DNA of 64,000 nt. Source: Rhodopseudomonas pentothenatexigens (GTDB lineage: Bacteria > Pseudomonadota > Alphaproteobacteria > Rhizobiales > Xanthobacteraceae). The first letter of the stretch is position 1. The number at the start of each line of letters is the position of its first letter. The notes beneath the pieces were generated by a model. It searched no databases and was not told where the DNA came from. It was given only the letters and a program-made list of their open reading frames with translations. The stretch is taken from the NCBI RefSeq assembly GCF_900218015.1, contig NZ_UFQQ01000001.1, positions 186,001-250,000 of the forward strand, in the 5' to 3' direction. Below are positions 9,526 through 19,113 of the stretch, piece by piece. Position numbers and translations under genes: made by a program.

Positions 9526-11589
9526 TCAGGTCCACATCCGCCGCATCCGCGAGTTGATGTCGATGCGCGGGCCGCGCTGGGCTGCGGCGGCGGCCTCTGG
9601 GGTGACCCGGGGCCAGCTGGTGCGTTCGAACAGCGGCAACAGCCGGTCGGGAATGAAGCGGGTGCGCGCCGCATAGACGTGGCGGTCGCCTTGGGCGTTC
9701 TGGCTGTGGGTGAAGAACCGCTGCGGCACGACCAAATGCAGATCGTCCTTCGCCCGTGTCATCGCGACGTAGAGCAGGCGACGCTCTTCCTCGATCTCGG
9801 CCGAGGTACCGGTGCCGAGGTCGGACGGCATGCAGCCATCGACGACGTTGAGCACGAACACCTGCTTCCATTCCTGCCCCTTGGCGGAATGGATCGTCGA
9901 CAGGATCAGATAGTCGTCGTCGAGCGTCGGCACGCCGGCCTGGTCCGATGTCGCGTCAGGCGGATCGAGCGTCAGCTCGGTGAGGAAGCGTTCGCGCGAC
10001 GGATAGCCCGAGGCGATCTGCGCCAGCTGCACCAGGTCGGCGCGGCGGGTTTCGGCATCCTCGTGAATGCGATCGAGATGCGGCGCGTACCAGATCAGCG
10101 CGCGTTCGATCTCGGCCGGCCAGCCGGCATCGCCGCTGCGCAGCTCCTGGACCGCCGCGACGAAGCCGCGCCAGTCTCCACCCGCGCGCGGCGGGGCGGG
10201 CAGGGCGACGAGCGTGCCGAGCGGATCGGCCGCGGCGGTAATCGCATCCAGTGCCTTCTGCGCCGAGGCCGGGCCGACGCCCTGCATCAGCAGCATCACC
10301 CGGAAGCCGGCGACGCGGTCGCGCGGGTTCTGCACGAAGCGCAGCAGCGCCAGCATGTCCTTGACGTGCGCGGCATCGAGAAACTTCAGCCCGCCGAATT
10401 TGACGAACGGGATGTTGCGCCGGGTCAGTTCGAGTTCGAGCGGCGCCGAATGCGACGAGGTGCGGAACAGCACCGCCTGCTGTTTCAGCATTGCACCGCC
10501 CTCGCGGGCGTCGAGCACGCGCTCGACGATGTAGCGCGCTTGGTCGGCCTCGTCGCGGACGGAGGCCAGCAGCGGCCGTGCCCCCTCGGCGCGGTCGGTC
10601 CACAGATTCTTGGTGAAGCGCTCCCGCGCCAGATCGATCACGCCATTGGCGGCCGACAGGATCGCCTGGGTCGAGCGATAATTGCGATCCAGCGTGATGA
10701 CTCGAGCGGGCGGAGTGAACGCCTTGGGGAAGTCGAGAATGTTGCGCACCGTGGCGGCGCGAAACGAGTAGATCGCCTGAGCGTCGTCGCCGACCACGGT
10801 GAGGCCGGCGCCGTCGGGCTTGAGCGCGAGCAGCACCCGCGCCTGCAGCGCATTGGTGTCCTGATATTCGTCGACCAGCACGTGATCGAACCGGCTGCCG
10901 ATCTCCTGCGCGAACGCAGGCTCCTCCATCACCTGCGCCCAGTACAGCAACAGGTCGTCGTAATCGAGCACGTTGTGGCGCTGCTTGGCCTCGACATAAG
11001 CGGCGAACAATTGCTTCAGTTCGGCGGCCCAGCCGGCGCACCACGGGTAGTTGGCGCCGAGCACGACATCGAGCGGCTGGCCGGCATTGACGCAGCGCGA
11101 GTAGATCGACAGGCAGGTCGCCTTGGCCGGGAACCGGGCTTCGGTCTTGGAGAAGCCGAGATCGTGGCGGACCAGATTCATCAGGTCGGCGGAATCTTCG
11201 CGGTCGTGGATGGTAAAGCCGGGATCGAGCCCGATCCGCTCGGCATAGTCGCGCAGCAGCCGGGCGCCGATGCCGTGGAACGTGCCGGCCCAGTGCAGCC
11301 CGCCGGTCAGCGCCGAGGCGCGGTCGCCGAGCACTTTGCGGGCGATCCGCTCGACCCGGCGGGTCATCTCGGCGGCGGCGCGGCGCGAGAACGTCATCAG
11401 CAGAATGCGATGCGGATCGGCGCCGCCCACCACCAGATGCGCGACCCGGTGCGCCAGCGTGTTGGTCTTGCCGCTGCCGGCGCCGGCGATCACCAGCAGC
11501 GGCGGGCAGGGAGCAGCCCCCGCGCCGTGCTCGACGGCGCAGCGCTGCTCGGAATTGAGTCCGTCGAGGATCGGAGCGGGCAAGGACAC
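9526..11589 (-). CDS. UvrD/Rep-family ATP-dependent DNA helicase
   Basis: This is a superfamily 1A helicase of 687 residues from the GTG at 11589 (VSLPAPILDGLNSEQ). Motif I is VIAGAGSGKTNTLAHR, motif II VDEYQDTN, motif III DDAQAIYSFRAA, motif IV RNYRST, and the C-terminal motifs include STIHSAKGQEW and LYVAMTRAKDDL. It unwinds DNA 3' to 5', probably in repair. A second GTG 87 bases upstream (11676), with a weak GAGGT ribosome site, would add 29 residues of low conservation character, so either start is possible. At under 700 residues it is shorter than UvrD itself. Confidence 0.9.
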   Translation of the reverse strand: MSLPAPILDGLNSEQRCAVEHGAGAAPCPPLLVIAGAGSGKTNTLAHRVAHLVVGGADPHRILLMTFSRRAAAEMTRRVERIARKVLGDRASALTGGLHWAGTFHGIGARLLRDYAERIGLDPGFTIHDREDSADLMNLVRHDLGFSKTEARFPAKATCLSIYSRCVNAGQPLDVVLGANYPWCAGWAAELKQLFAAYVEAKQRHNVLDYDDLLLYWAQVMEEPAFAQEIGSRFDHVLVDEYQDTNALQARVLLALKPDGAGLTVVGDDAQAIYSFRAATVRNILDFPKAFTPPARVITLDRNYRSTQAILSAANGVIDLARERFTKNLWTDRAEGARPLLASVRDEADQARYIVERVLDAREGGAMLKQQAVLFRTSSHSAPLELELTRRNIPFVKFGGLKFLDAAHVKDMLALLRFVQNPRDRVAGFRVMLLMQGVGPASAQKALDAITAAADPLGTLVALPAPPRAGGDWRGFVAAVQELRSGDAGWPAEIERALIWYAPHLDRIHEDAETRRADLVQLAQIASGYPSRERFLTELTLDPPDATSDQAGVPTLDDDYLILSTIHSAKGQEWKQVFVLNVVDGCMPSDLGTGTSAEIEEERRLLYVAMTRAKDDLHLVVPQRFFTHSQNAQGDRHVYAARTRFIPDRLLPLFERTSWPRVTPEAAAAAQRGPRIDINSRMRRMWT

Positions 11590-11821
11590 GAATCGGCGCC
11601 TGTCGGTGAAGGCGGACGCTCCCAGATTCCTGCTTTGTTCGCAACGACGTTTCGCCGGTCCCACCTCGCCATTCACAGCGCTCGACCTCGCGAAAAAAAT
11701 GTCACGAGCCGCCCGCTATGCTCGCGCCGATGTTGGGTTATGATTCACACTGTCGCGGATGGTCCGCGGCCACCGTGCTGAGGCGCTTTGACGGCGTCGT
11801 GAGGACAGAGGGGGAAGCTGG

Positions 11822-12334
11822 ATGCTGCGAGGATCCATTCTTGTCGGGGCGATTGTGGTGATGAGTTCAGCCAGCGCGCTGGCTCTCGATCTCAATACCG
11901 TGGCGATCGAAGGTGGCAAGCTGGTGATCACCGGCAAGACCGCCAAGGCCGGGCAGGAGGTCGAAGTCGTCGCCACCGGCGACAAGGTCAAGAGCTCATC
12001 GTCGCGCCGCTTCAAGTTCTCGCTCAGCTACCTGCCCGAGACCTGCAAGCTCGATCTGAAGGCCGGCGACCAAACCACCAAAGATCTGATCGTCGCCAAT
12101 TGCGGTCAGCGCGGCCCGAAGGGTGAGGCCGGCCCCGCTGGCGCTGCGGGCCCCGCCGGTCCCGCCGGTCCGCAGGGCCCCGCCGGTCCCGCGGGCCCTG
12201 CCGGCCCCGCCGGTCCGAAGGGTGACGCTGGCCCGGCAGGTCCAGCCGGTCCCGCCGGCCCGGCCGGTCCTGCAGGTGCCACCGGTCCGGCCGGACCGAA
12301 GGGCGAGGCCGGCGAAGCGGCTCCAAAGAACTAA
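11822..12334 (+). CDS. Secreted collagen-like protein
   Basis: This encodes 170 residues. Residues 1-22 look like a Sec signal peptide ([21 protein letters not shown]). Residues 23-94 form a small domain with only two cysteines, C75 and C94, which could pair in the periplasm. Residues 95-166 are 24 uninterrupted Gly-X-Y triplets, mostly GPA with GPK, GEA and GDA, and the protein ends APKN. Such repeats can form a collagen triple helix without hydroxyproline. A strong purine-rich ribosome site (AGAGGGGGAAG) precedes the ATG. No anchor is visible and the function is unknown. Confidence 0.85.
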   Translation: MLRGSILVGAIVVMSSASALALDLNTVAIEGGKLVITGKTAKAGQEVEVVATGDKVKSSSSRRFKFSLSYLPETCKLDLKAGDQTTKDLIVANCGQRGPKGEAGPAGAAGPAGPAGPQGPAGPAGPAGPAGPKGDAGPAGPAGPAGPAGPAGATGPAGPKGEAGEAAPKN

Positions 12335-12374
12335 TCGTCTTGTGCACGATCCGGCCCGCGGCATCGCGCCGCGT

Positions 12375-12394
12375 GGCCGCGATTGCTCGCGGCC
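12375..12394. other. GC-rich hairpin after the collagen-like gene
   Basis: A perfect 7-bp inverted repeat, GGCCGCG-ATTGCT-CGCGGCC, lies 40 bases after the stop. No T-run follows, so it could stabilise the transcript end or act with Rho, but it is not a convincing intrinsic terminator. Confidence 0.35.
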
Positions 12395-12579
12395 GCGCTG
12401 AGGTTTGACATCGAGTTCAGCGCACGCCAGAATTCGTATCGGGTGGATACGACCCGCCGCTTGCGCCCCCTCCGGGGAATGGTGAACGTATCAGAGCGAT
12501 CCGTGTCTCCCTCTTGCCGAGGCGAACGGAGTCAGTAACGCAAGCATCTGACCTGATCAGTTCGCCCTGCAGAGGGGTC

Positions 12580-13413
12580 ATGATGCGCGATTTCCGCGAC
12601 GCAAAGGCTATGGCGCAGACGTTGCGCGACGTCATCAAGCCGAAAGCCGAGCTCACCCACAGTGAAAGCCTGGAGCTGATCGCCAAGGTTCTGGGCTGCC
12701 AGAACTGGAACGTGCTGGCCGCGGCGCTGCAATCCGCCGGCGATCCGGTGCAGGGCGGCGCGCCTCACGGTCGCGCACCATCGGAGCCCGAGGAGGTTCG
12801 GCTGGATGCCGCGATCCTCGACCGCTACGTCGGCTTCTACGAGCTCGCGGAGCAGGGTGTCATGACGATCAGCCGCGAGGACGGCCGCCTGACTTCACGC
12901 CTTAGCGGTCAGCCCGCGGTCCCGCTGTTCGCCGAGAGCCGCACTAAATTCTTCGCCAGGATCGTGAATGCGCAGATCAATTTTGTGACCGACGCCTCGG
13001 GCGTGGCGCAATCGCTGGTGCTGCACCAGAACGGCCTCGACGTCGCGATGCGGCGGATCGACGCCGCCGAAGCGCGCCGGATCGAAGATCGGATCACCGC
13101 GAGACTGAAGAGCGGCCGGCCGAGCCCCGGGACCGAGGCGGCGCTGCGCCGCCTGATCGAGGGGCTACGCACCGGCGAGCCGCGCTACGACGAAATGACG
13201 CCAGCCCTCGCCGAGGCGACCAGACAGCAACTCGCCACGCTGCACGCCGAGATCGGCGACGCCGGACCGGTGCACTCGATCGACTTCGTCGGCGTCGGCA
13301 ATGGCGGTGTCGACGTCTATCTCGTCCACCACGAACAGCGGCCGCTGTATTGGCGGATCGGCCTGGACGCCGCCGGCGCGATCGCGACTGCGTGGGTCAC
13401 GCCGGGCCTGTAG
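12580..13413 (+). CDS. Glyoxalase_8-like N-terminal domain fused to a DUF3471-like domain
   Basis: This encodes 277 residues from the ATG at 12580, which has AGAGGGG just upstream. Residues 2-50 (RDAKAMAQTLRD, LTHSESLELIAKVLGCQNWN) match the small N-terminal 'glyoxalase-related' motif found at the start of several alphaproteobacterial proteins. Residues ~75-160 (LDAAILDRYVGFYEL and following) resemble DUF3471. The remainder is helical then beta-rich and not recognised. No metal-binding glyoxalase core is visible, so catalysis is not implied. No signal peptide is visible, so it is probably cytoplasmic. Confidence 0.7.
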   Translation: MMRDFRDAKAMAQTLRDVIKPKAELTHSESLELIAKVLGCQNWNVLAAALQSAGDPVQGGAPHGRAPSEPEEVRLDAAILDRYVGFYELAEQGVMTISREDGRLTSRLSGQPAVPLFAESRTKFFARIVNAQINFVTDASGVAQSLVLHQNGLDVAMRRIDAAEARRIEDRITARLKSGRPSPGTEAALRRLIEGLRTGEPRYDEMTPALAEATRQQLATLHAEIGDAGPVHSIDFVGVGNGGVDVYLVHHEQRPLYWRIGLDAAGAIATAWVTPGL

Positions 13414-13453
13414 CAGGTCGGCGCGGCCCCGGTGACCAGTTGGTCCGTGCCGT

Positions 13454-16400
13454 CTACAGTTCGACGAGATCGACCTGATGATCGGGCATGGACTGCGCGA
13501 GCTCGGCGACGTGGCGGTGATGGGTGAACAGGATCATCTGACGCTGCCGGCCGGCGGCGGCGAGCAGGCGGAGCGTCGCCAGAGTCCGCCGCTCGTCGAA
13601 GCTCGCCAAAAGATCGTCGCCGATGAACGGCAGCGGCTCGGAGGCGCGGCGTTCGAGCAGCGCCAGCCGCAGCGCCAGGAACAACTGATCGCGGGTGCCC
13701 TCGCTCAGTCCGGACAGCGGTACCCGTTCGCCGGAAGCGCGGCGCGCCACCAGGGTCGGTTCATCCTGATCGCCGTAATCGATGCCGAGCCCGGCGAAGG
13801 CATCCGCCGTCGCCAGTGCAAACAGCTCGCCGGCGCGCGCCACCATCGGGTCCTGCACCTTGGCGCGATGCAGCTCGACGACGCGGCGGGCGAGCAGCGC
13901 CGCGGCGGAGCGCAGCAGCCAGTCTTCGGAAATTGCCAGCAGCTCGGCGGCGGCCTCGCGGCGCCGACTGGCGGCACCCGCGGCGTCGCGGCCTTTGGTG
14001 AGCGCATCCAGTTCACGCTGTAGCTGATACAGCGTCGTGGACGCGTCCGAGATGTCCTTGAGCAACTGCTCCTGTTGCTCGGTCGCGCTGGCGATGTCGG
14101 CCTGCAGCCGATCGAAGTCGATTCCCTCGCGCTCTCGACGAAGCGCGGTCTCGTCGTGACCGTCGGCGATCTCGAGCAGGTGCCTCCGCAGCTCGGCCTG
14201 TTCGGTCTGCAACTGCAGCCGGAAGGTGAGCCGCGACAGCAGTTCCGGCACCGCGGCGATCTCGGCGCCCAAGGTCTCGCCGGCGCGCTGCAGCGTCTCT
14301 CCGCCGGCCGCGAGCTTGGCCAGCAGCGCGCCCCGGCTGATCGCCCGCTTGGCCGCGTTGTCGTGCAGGCGACGGCAGGCTTCGTTGGCGCGGCGGGCCT
14401 CGACAAGCCGTTCGGCGGCGCGCGGAACGGCGTCCTGGGCCGCAAGGCTGCTGAGATCCGGCGCAACGCGACCGACGAGGTCGGCGACGTCGCGTTCAAA
14501 CTCCTGCAGGTCCGACGTGATGGTATCGACGCTGCGGCCTTCACGTTCGAAGCTGGCGCGCGGCACGCCGACCGAACTCCACACCGCTAGCGCTGCATCG
14601 GCCTGAGCCGGCGAGGCATCGGCGGGCAGCCCGATCGCACGCATGGTCTGCGGCCAGTGCTGCCGCAGCTCGGTAAGGTGGCTCTCGCAGGCTGCGCGCG
14701 CTGCTTCGGCTTCGGCGAGTTCGCGGGCGATCCGGTCGCGGGTCGCGGCGCGCGCCTTGGCGTCGCTCCAGGCCGCAACCAATTGATCGTACCGCCCCTT
14801 GGCTTCGCGATACAGCACGCCCGCCGGCGCATTGCGATCGGGCTGGCGGCCGACGTGAGCGAGAAAGCCGATGATCGCGATCTTGCCGTCACTGAGCGCC
14901 ATCTCTTGCGCATCGATCTCGGCGCGCTGCAGGTCGCATTTCGCCAGCCTGACGATGAGTTCGTCGAGCCGGTCGCGCCAGCGCAGCATCTCGGCCGCTT
15001 CCGCCGGCTGCAGCCCGGACGCTGCCCAGGCTCGTCTCCACCCCTCGGTGATATCGGCCAGTCCCTGCTGCAGGCCGGCGCGCTTTTCGGCTTCGCGCTC
15101 GCGCTTACTGCGCGTGTCCTCGAGCCGCCGCTGTGCGTCTTCGTGCAGAGCAGCGCGTTCGGTGTCGGTCAGCAGCGAGTCGGTGATGCCGTCGATGGTG
15201 CGCGATGCCTCGGCGACGCGGTCGAACCGGAGCCGGCGTTCGTCACGGTCGCCATCGAGGCTATCGTAGAGCGCGCCGAGGCGGTCGTCGCGAGACAGCC
15301 GGGCCGCGATCAGATCGGCCTTGGTCGGCACCGCGCCGGCGCTCGACAGCTTCGCCAGCTCCGCCTCGGAGGCGGCGATCGCCTCGTCGAGCTTGGCGAT
15401 CTCGGCATCGAGCCGCTTCAACTCGGTTTCGCTGAGTTCGAACGCGCTGGCGAATTTGGAGATGGTGGCGCGGTCGGGCACCGGAAGCGCGCGCACCCGG
15501 TCGATCGGACCCGGCGCCGGATCGAGCGCGGCGAGGGCATTGCCAATCGCCTCGCATTCGACCGCATGGGCGGCACGATCCCGACGCAGACGCTCCTCCT
15601 GCGCCGGAACGTCGCCGAGCGCCTCGAAGCGCTGGCGCAGCGGTTCGAGATCGACGAGGTGAGGATCGTCGCCCGTTGCGGCAGCGCTGTCGAGCTCGCG
15701 TTTCGCTCGCTGACTCCTGGCCTGGAGTTCAGCCAGCTCCTGCGTGGTGCGTCGCATTTTTTCGAGGCGATCGCGCGCCTCTGCGAGCGCCGGCTCGGTC
15801 GGCAGCGCGGTCAATAGTTCGACATGCGAGGCGAGCCCGAGCCGGCGTGCGCAATCGTCCAACCCGGCTTCCGCGACTTCGCGGTCGTGGCGACGGCGCG
15901 GCAGATCCGCCGCGGCCTTGCGCACTGCGCCGAGCCGCTCGCGCAGCGCATCGATGGTGCCGGCTTCCGCCAGCACCGCCTCGTCGACATCGATTGTGGA
16001 GAGCTCGGCGGCATCGGCCGCGGCCGCAGCGTCGAGCGCTGCAAGCTCCGCCTCGAGCGAAGCCTTGCTGTCGAGTGCGGCGCGCCATTCCGCAAGCGCC
16101 TGCTCGGTCACGGCCGGCAGATCCGCCAGTGCGGACAGCTCGGTGTCGATGCGGTCGAGCCGGACGAGCTGCGAGCGCACCCGCTGGGTCCGCTGCCAGC
16201 GCGCCAGCTTGCCGCCGCAGGTGGCGTGCTCGGTCTTCAGCCGCTCCAGCTCTGCTTCGGCGTCCTGCACCGAGGCCTGGAGCTGCCGCAGCGCCTCGCG
16301 GGTGACGATGGCGTCGCGCAGCTCCTTGTCGGCGGCGTCGCGGCGGTCGGATGCGAGATAGAACGGCTTGCTGGCGGATTTGCGCGGCGTGAACAGCTCG

Positions 16401-16906
16401 TCGGCCTGCTGCTGCAGGCGATCCTTGATCCGCGACAGCTCGGCCATGCCGGCCGAGCTCGCCGCCAGCGTCTCGGCGAGATCGCCGCCGACGCTGAGCA
16501 GCTTGCTGCCGCCTTCGCGCAGAGCCTGCGCGGTCATGCCGAATTCACGGTCGAAGGTAGCGCGCGAGACGTCGCCGAGCAGGGCGGCGAAGTGATCGTC
16601 GGGCAGGGCGCGATCGTCGCCGTCGAGCAGCGTGTTCTTGTTGCCCTTGCGGCGGCGCGCCGCGATCAGCCGACCATCGGAATGGCGAAAGCTGCCCCCG
16701 ATCCGCAGCAGCTTGCTGTCGTGCTTGAAATCGTAGTCGGTGCGGGCGCCGAAGCCGAACAACAGATCGCCGATTGCGGTCAGCGCCGAGGTCTTGCCGG
16801 CCTCGTTGGCGCCGAGGACGACGTGCAGCGAGGCCTGCGGCGCGAACGACAGCACGCGGTCGGTGAAGATGCCGTAGCGCTCCAGCGCCAGCTGCTCGAT
16901 CCTCAC
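13454..16906 (-). CDS. YhaN-like (SbcC/Rad50-related) AAA ATPase
   Basis: This encodes 1150 residues from the GTG at 16906, which overlaps the stop of the nuclease gene by four bases. The N-terminal ATPase half begins MRIEQLALERYGIF with Walker A GANEAGKT at about 34-41. A long coiled-coil region rich in Glu, Arg and Ala spans ~170-950. The C-terminal half carries the ABC signature LSGLSEGTRDQLFLALRLAL, Walker B PLPFIGDDLLASFD and the H-loop ILFTHHRH. The layout is that of an SMC-like DNA-end-processing ATPase of the YhaN branch. It should act as a complex with the metallophosphoesterase encoded upstream. Confidence 0.88.
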   Translation of the reverse strand: MRIEQLALERYGIFTDRVLSFAPQASLHVVLGANEAGKTSALTAIGDLLFGFGARTDYDFKHDSKLLRIGGSFRHSDGRLIAARRRKGNKNTLLDGDDRALPDDHFAALLGDVSRATFDREFGMTAQALREGGSKLLSVGGDLAETLAASSAGMAELSRIKDRLQQQADELFTPRKSASKPFYLASDRRDAADKELRDAIVTREALRQLQASVQDAEAELERLKTEHATCGGKLARWQRTQRVRSQLVRLDRIDTELSALADLPAVTEQALAEWRAALDSKASLEAELAALDAAAAADAAELSTIDVDEAVLAEAGTIDALRERLGAVRKAAADLPRRRHDREVAEAGLDDCARRLGLASHVELLTALPTEPALAEARDRLEKMRRTTQELAELQARSQRAKRELDSAAATGDDPHLVDLEPLRQRFEALGDVPAQEERLRRDRAAHAVECEAIGNALAALDPAPGPIDRVRALPVPDRATISKFASAFELSETELKRLDAEIAKLDEAIAASEAELAKLSSAGAVPTKADLIAARLSRDDRLGALYDSLDGDRDERRLRFDRVAEASRTIDGITDSLLTDTERAALHEDAQRRLEDTRSKREREAEKRAGLQQGLADITEGWRRAWAASGLQPAEAAEMLRWRDRLDELIVRLAKCDLQRAEIDAQEMALSDGKIAIIGFLAHVGRQPDRNAPAGVLYREAKGRYDQLVAAWSDAKARAATRDRIARELAEAEAARAACESHLTELRQHWPQTMRAIGLPADASPAQADAALAVWSSVGVPRASFEREGRSVDTITSDLQEFERDVADLVGRVAPDLSSLAAQDAVPRAAERLVEARRANEACRRLHDNAAKRAISRGALLAKLAAGGETLQRAGETLGAEIAAVPELLSRLTFRLQLQTEQAELRRHLLEIADGHDETALRREREGIDFDRLQADIASATEQQEQLLKDISDASTTLYQLQRELDALTKGRDAAGAASRRREAAAELLAISEDWLLRSAAALLARRVVELHRAKVQDPMVARAGELFALATADAFAGLGIDYGDQDEPTLVARRASGERVPLSGLSEGTRDQLFLALRLALLERRASEPLPFIGDDLLASFDERRTLATLRLLAAAGRQRQMILFTHHRHVAELAQSMPDHQVDLVEL

Positions 16907-18123
16907 GACAGCTCTCCGCTCAGCAGCGCGCGCGCGTCGTCGGTCAGGCTACGGACGACGTCCGACGCATCGAACTCCTCGTGCAGATCGCGCGGCAGCT
17001 TCGCCTTGATGGTTTCGGTCAGTTCGGCCAGCGCCGCAGCGAAGCCGGGGTCCTGTGCGCCTTCGGCGAGCAGGGCGGCGACATCGATGTCGTCGCCGTT
17101 CGCTTCAGTGGCCACGGCGCGCACCGGCGAGGTCTTGATCTTGAGCTGCTCGATCCAGCAATCGGCGGCGAGCTGCAGCGCCTCGGCGCGCAGATCGTCT
17201 TGCAGCGTCTCACGGTGCACCAGCAGTTTGTCGTGCAGCGATGTCGCCCCGGTCAGCGTGACCCGGACCGCCAGCGCTCGGCCTTCGCTCTCCGCATGCA
17301 GCTCGGCGAGCCGTTCACCGACCAGCACGGGAACCTGCGCTTCGTCGGCGCAGCCGGATAGGTCGATCGTCAGATGCGCCCAGCGCGCGCCGTCGAGCGC
17401 CAGCGGCGTCACCTCGATGATGCGGCCGTCCTCGACGGTGACGCGCATCGCACCCTTGGGTCCGGTTTCGCGGACACTGCGGCCCTGCAGATTGCCCGGA
17501 AATACCACCCACGGATCGCGGCTGACGATTTCGGCCGCATGGACGTGGCCGAGTGCCCAGTAGTCGTAGCCGAACCGCTTGAGGTCATCGAGGCTGCACG
17601 GCGCGTAGCCTTCGTGGCCGCGGGTACCGTCAAGCGAGGTGTGCAGCACGCCGATATTGAGCCAGCCTTCGCGGCGCGCCGGATAGCCGGCGACGAAATC
17701 GGCGTTGACCCGGTCGGCGAAACTGCGGCCGTGCAGCACCACGCGATAGCGTTCGAGTTGTACGGTCGCGGCCTTGGTCGGAAACACCGTGACGCTATCA
17801 GGGTAGGGCAGGCCGCGCGACATCAGGCTTTCGGCGTCGTGATTGCCCTTCACGATCAACACCGGAATTCCGGCGCGGTGCAGCGCGCCGATCGCGCCGA
17901 CGAAGAACAGCCCGGTGGTGACGTCCTTCCAGTCGCCGTCGAAAATGTCGCCGGCGATGATCAGGAACGCGGCGCCACTGGTGATGGTCTCGTCGACCAG
18001 CGCCTGAACAGCCTTGCGTCCGGCCGCGGCGAACCGCTGCGCGACGTCCTCGTTCTTGGTCCGCAGCCCGGCCAGCGGGCTGTCGATGTGAAGGTCGGCG
18101 GCGTGAATGAAGGTGAAGCGCAT
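16903..18123 (-). CDS. YhaO-like (SbcD/Mre11-related) DNA nuclease
   Basis: This encodes 406 residues from the ATG at 18123 (MRFTFIHAADLHIDSPL). Calcineurin-type metal motifs are in order: D-x-H in AADLHID, GDIFDGDW, GNHD and GHVH. Residues after ~270 form the capping region. Mre11-like proteins cut DNA ends and hairpins with Mn2+. It is coupled by a four-base overlap to the YhaN-like ATPase, so the pair is most likely a repair complex. A longer in-frame extension upstream has no family character. Confidence 0.88.
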   Translation of the reverse strand: MRFTFIHAADLHIDSPLAGLRTKNEDVAQRFAAAGRKAVQALVDETITSGAAFLIIAGDIFDGDWKDVTTGLFFVGAIGALHRAGIPVLIVKGNHDAESLMSRGLPYPDSVTVFPTKAATVQLERYRVVLHGRSFADRVNADFVAGYPARREGWLNIGVLHTSLDGTRGHEGYAPCSLDDLKRFGYDYWALGHVHAAEIVSRDPWVVFPGNLQGRSVRETGPKGAMRVTVEDGRIIEVTPLALDGARWAHLTIDLSGCADEAQVPVLVGERLAELHAESEGRALAVRVTLTGATSLHDKLLVHRETLQDDLRAEALQLAADCWIEQLKIKTSPVRAVATEANGDDIDVAALLAEGAQDPGFAAALAELTETIKAKLPRDLHEEFDASDVVRSLTDDARALLSGELS

Positions 18124-18414
18124 GATGAGACGGGAGTCCGAACGTGAGGGCGGGCCGCGCGGGACAATCAAGTCTTAGATGCAATCTGCACTTGCGATCA
18201 AGTGCGCCATCGCGCCTCGCTGGCGGCGTCGCAACCATGCATTGCTGAAGGCGCCGAGCCAAGGTTCGCTTGTTGCGATCCATAGAAGAATTGGTCGGTG
18301 ACGCTGCGCAATGACGCCCACGCGCGATCGTTGCACCTTGGCGTTCAGTGCGGTGACGTCGATCGCGGCGAGGGCGCCAGCACCGACGACCGGATCAATG
18401 AAGGAGCTTTTCGA

Positions 18415-19113
18415 GTGGACATTCCGCGGATCTTCACCGTCAGCGAAAGTGCCCATCGCATCCACAATCCATTCTCGGCGCAAAAGCTCGCGACACTCGG
18501 CGCAGCGCTGCGGATGGCGCCGGGCACGCGCGTGCTCGATCTCGGCAGCGGGTCGGGCGAGATGCTGTGCACTTGGGCGCGCGACCACGGGATCAGCGGA
18601 ACCGGAATCGACATGAGTCCGTTGTTCACCGCGCAAGCACAGCTTCGCGCGCGCGAGCTCGGCGTCGCGGATCGGGTCACGTTCGTTCACGGCGACGCAG
18701 CCGGCTATGTTGCCGACGAGAAGGTCGGCGTGGCGGCCTGCGTGGGCGCGACCTGGATCGGCGGCGGCGTCCGCGGCACGATCGAGCTGCTGGCGAGGAG
18801 CCTCCAACACGGAGGTATCATCCTGATCGGCGAGCCCTACTGGCTGCAATTGCCGCCGAGCGAGGAGGTCGCCCAGGGATGTCGCGCCCATGCGATCTCG
18901 GACTTCCTGCTGCTTCCGGACCTGGTCGCGTCGTTCGGCGCGCTGAATTACGATGTCGTGGAAATGGTCCTGGCAAGCCAGGACAGTTGGGATCGGACGG
19001 CCGGGATCGCATTGGCCTCGGGCCGGGTTGAGCTTCAGATCGCCGCCAGCGCATTGGCGACTCGCGCCTGGATCCGCGTCACGGTAGCCGCATCGAGCTG
19101 CTCGCAGCCATAG
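18415..19113 (+). CDS. SAM-dependent class I methyltransferase, probably C-terminally truncated
   Basis: This encodes 232 residues from a GTG at 18415 with a strong AAGGAG site eight bases upstream. Motif I is VLDLGSGSGEML, followed by GIDMSPLFTAQAQLRA and VTFVHGDAAGYV, so the SAM fold is sound. After QDSWDR, where homologues usually continue with a Trp-rich helix and ~40-60 more residues, the sequence becomes low in family character and runs 79 bases antisense into the flavoprotein gene. The C-terminus therefore appears lost and replaced by read-through. The substrate is unknown. Confidence 0.75.
   Translation: MDIPRIFTVSESAHRIHNPFSAQKLATLGAALRMAPGTRVLDLGSGSGEMLCTWARDHGISGTGIDMSPLFTAQAQLRARELGVADRVTFVHGDAAGYVADEKVGVAACVGATWIGGGVRGTIELLARSLQHGGIILIGEPYWLQLPPSEEVAQGCRAHAISDFLLLPDLVASFGALNYDVVEMVLASQDSWDRTAGIALASGRVELQIAASALATRAWIRVTVAASSCSQP

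Noticed and set aside
9679-11781. 700-codon plus-strand open frame
   Set aside because: It is antisense to the UvrD-like helicase, which has all SF1 motifs; the frame itself shows none.
12116-12320. Short tandem repeats that could look like a CRISPR array
   Set aside because: They are the GGNCCNGCN codon repeat of the collagen-like protein, with no spacers.
15824-17563. 579-codon plus-strand open frame
   Set aside because: It is antisense to the nuclease/ATPase pair, whose motifs are complete.
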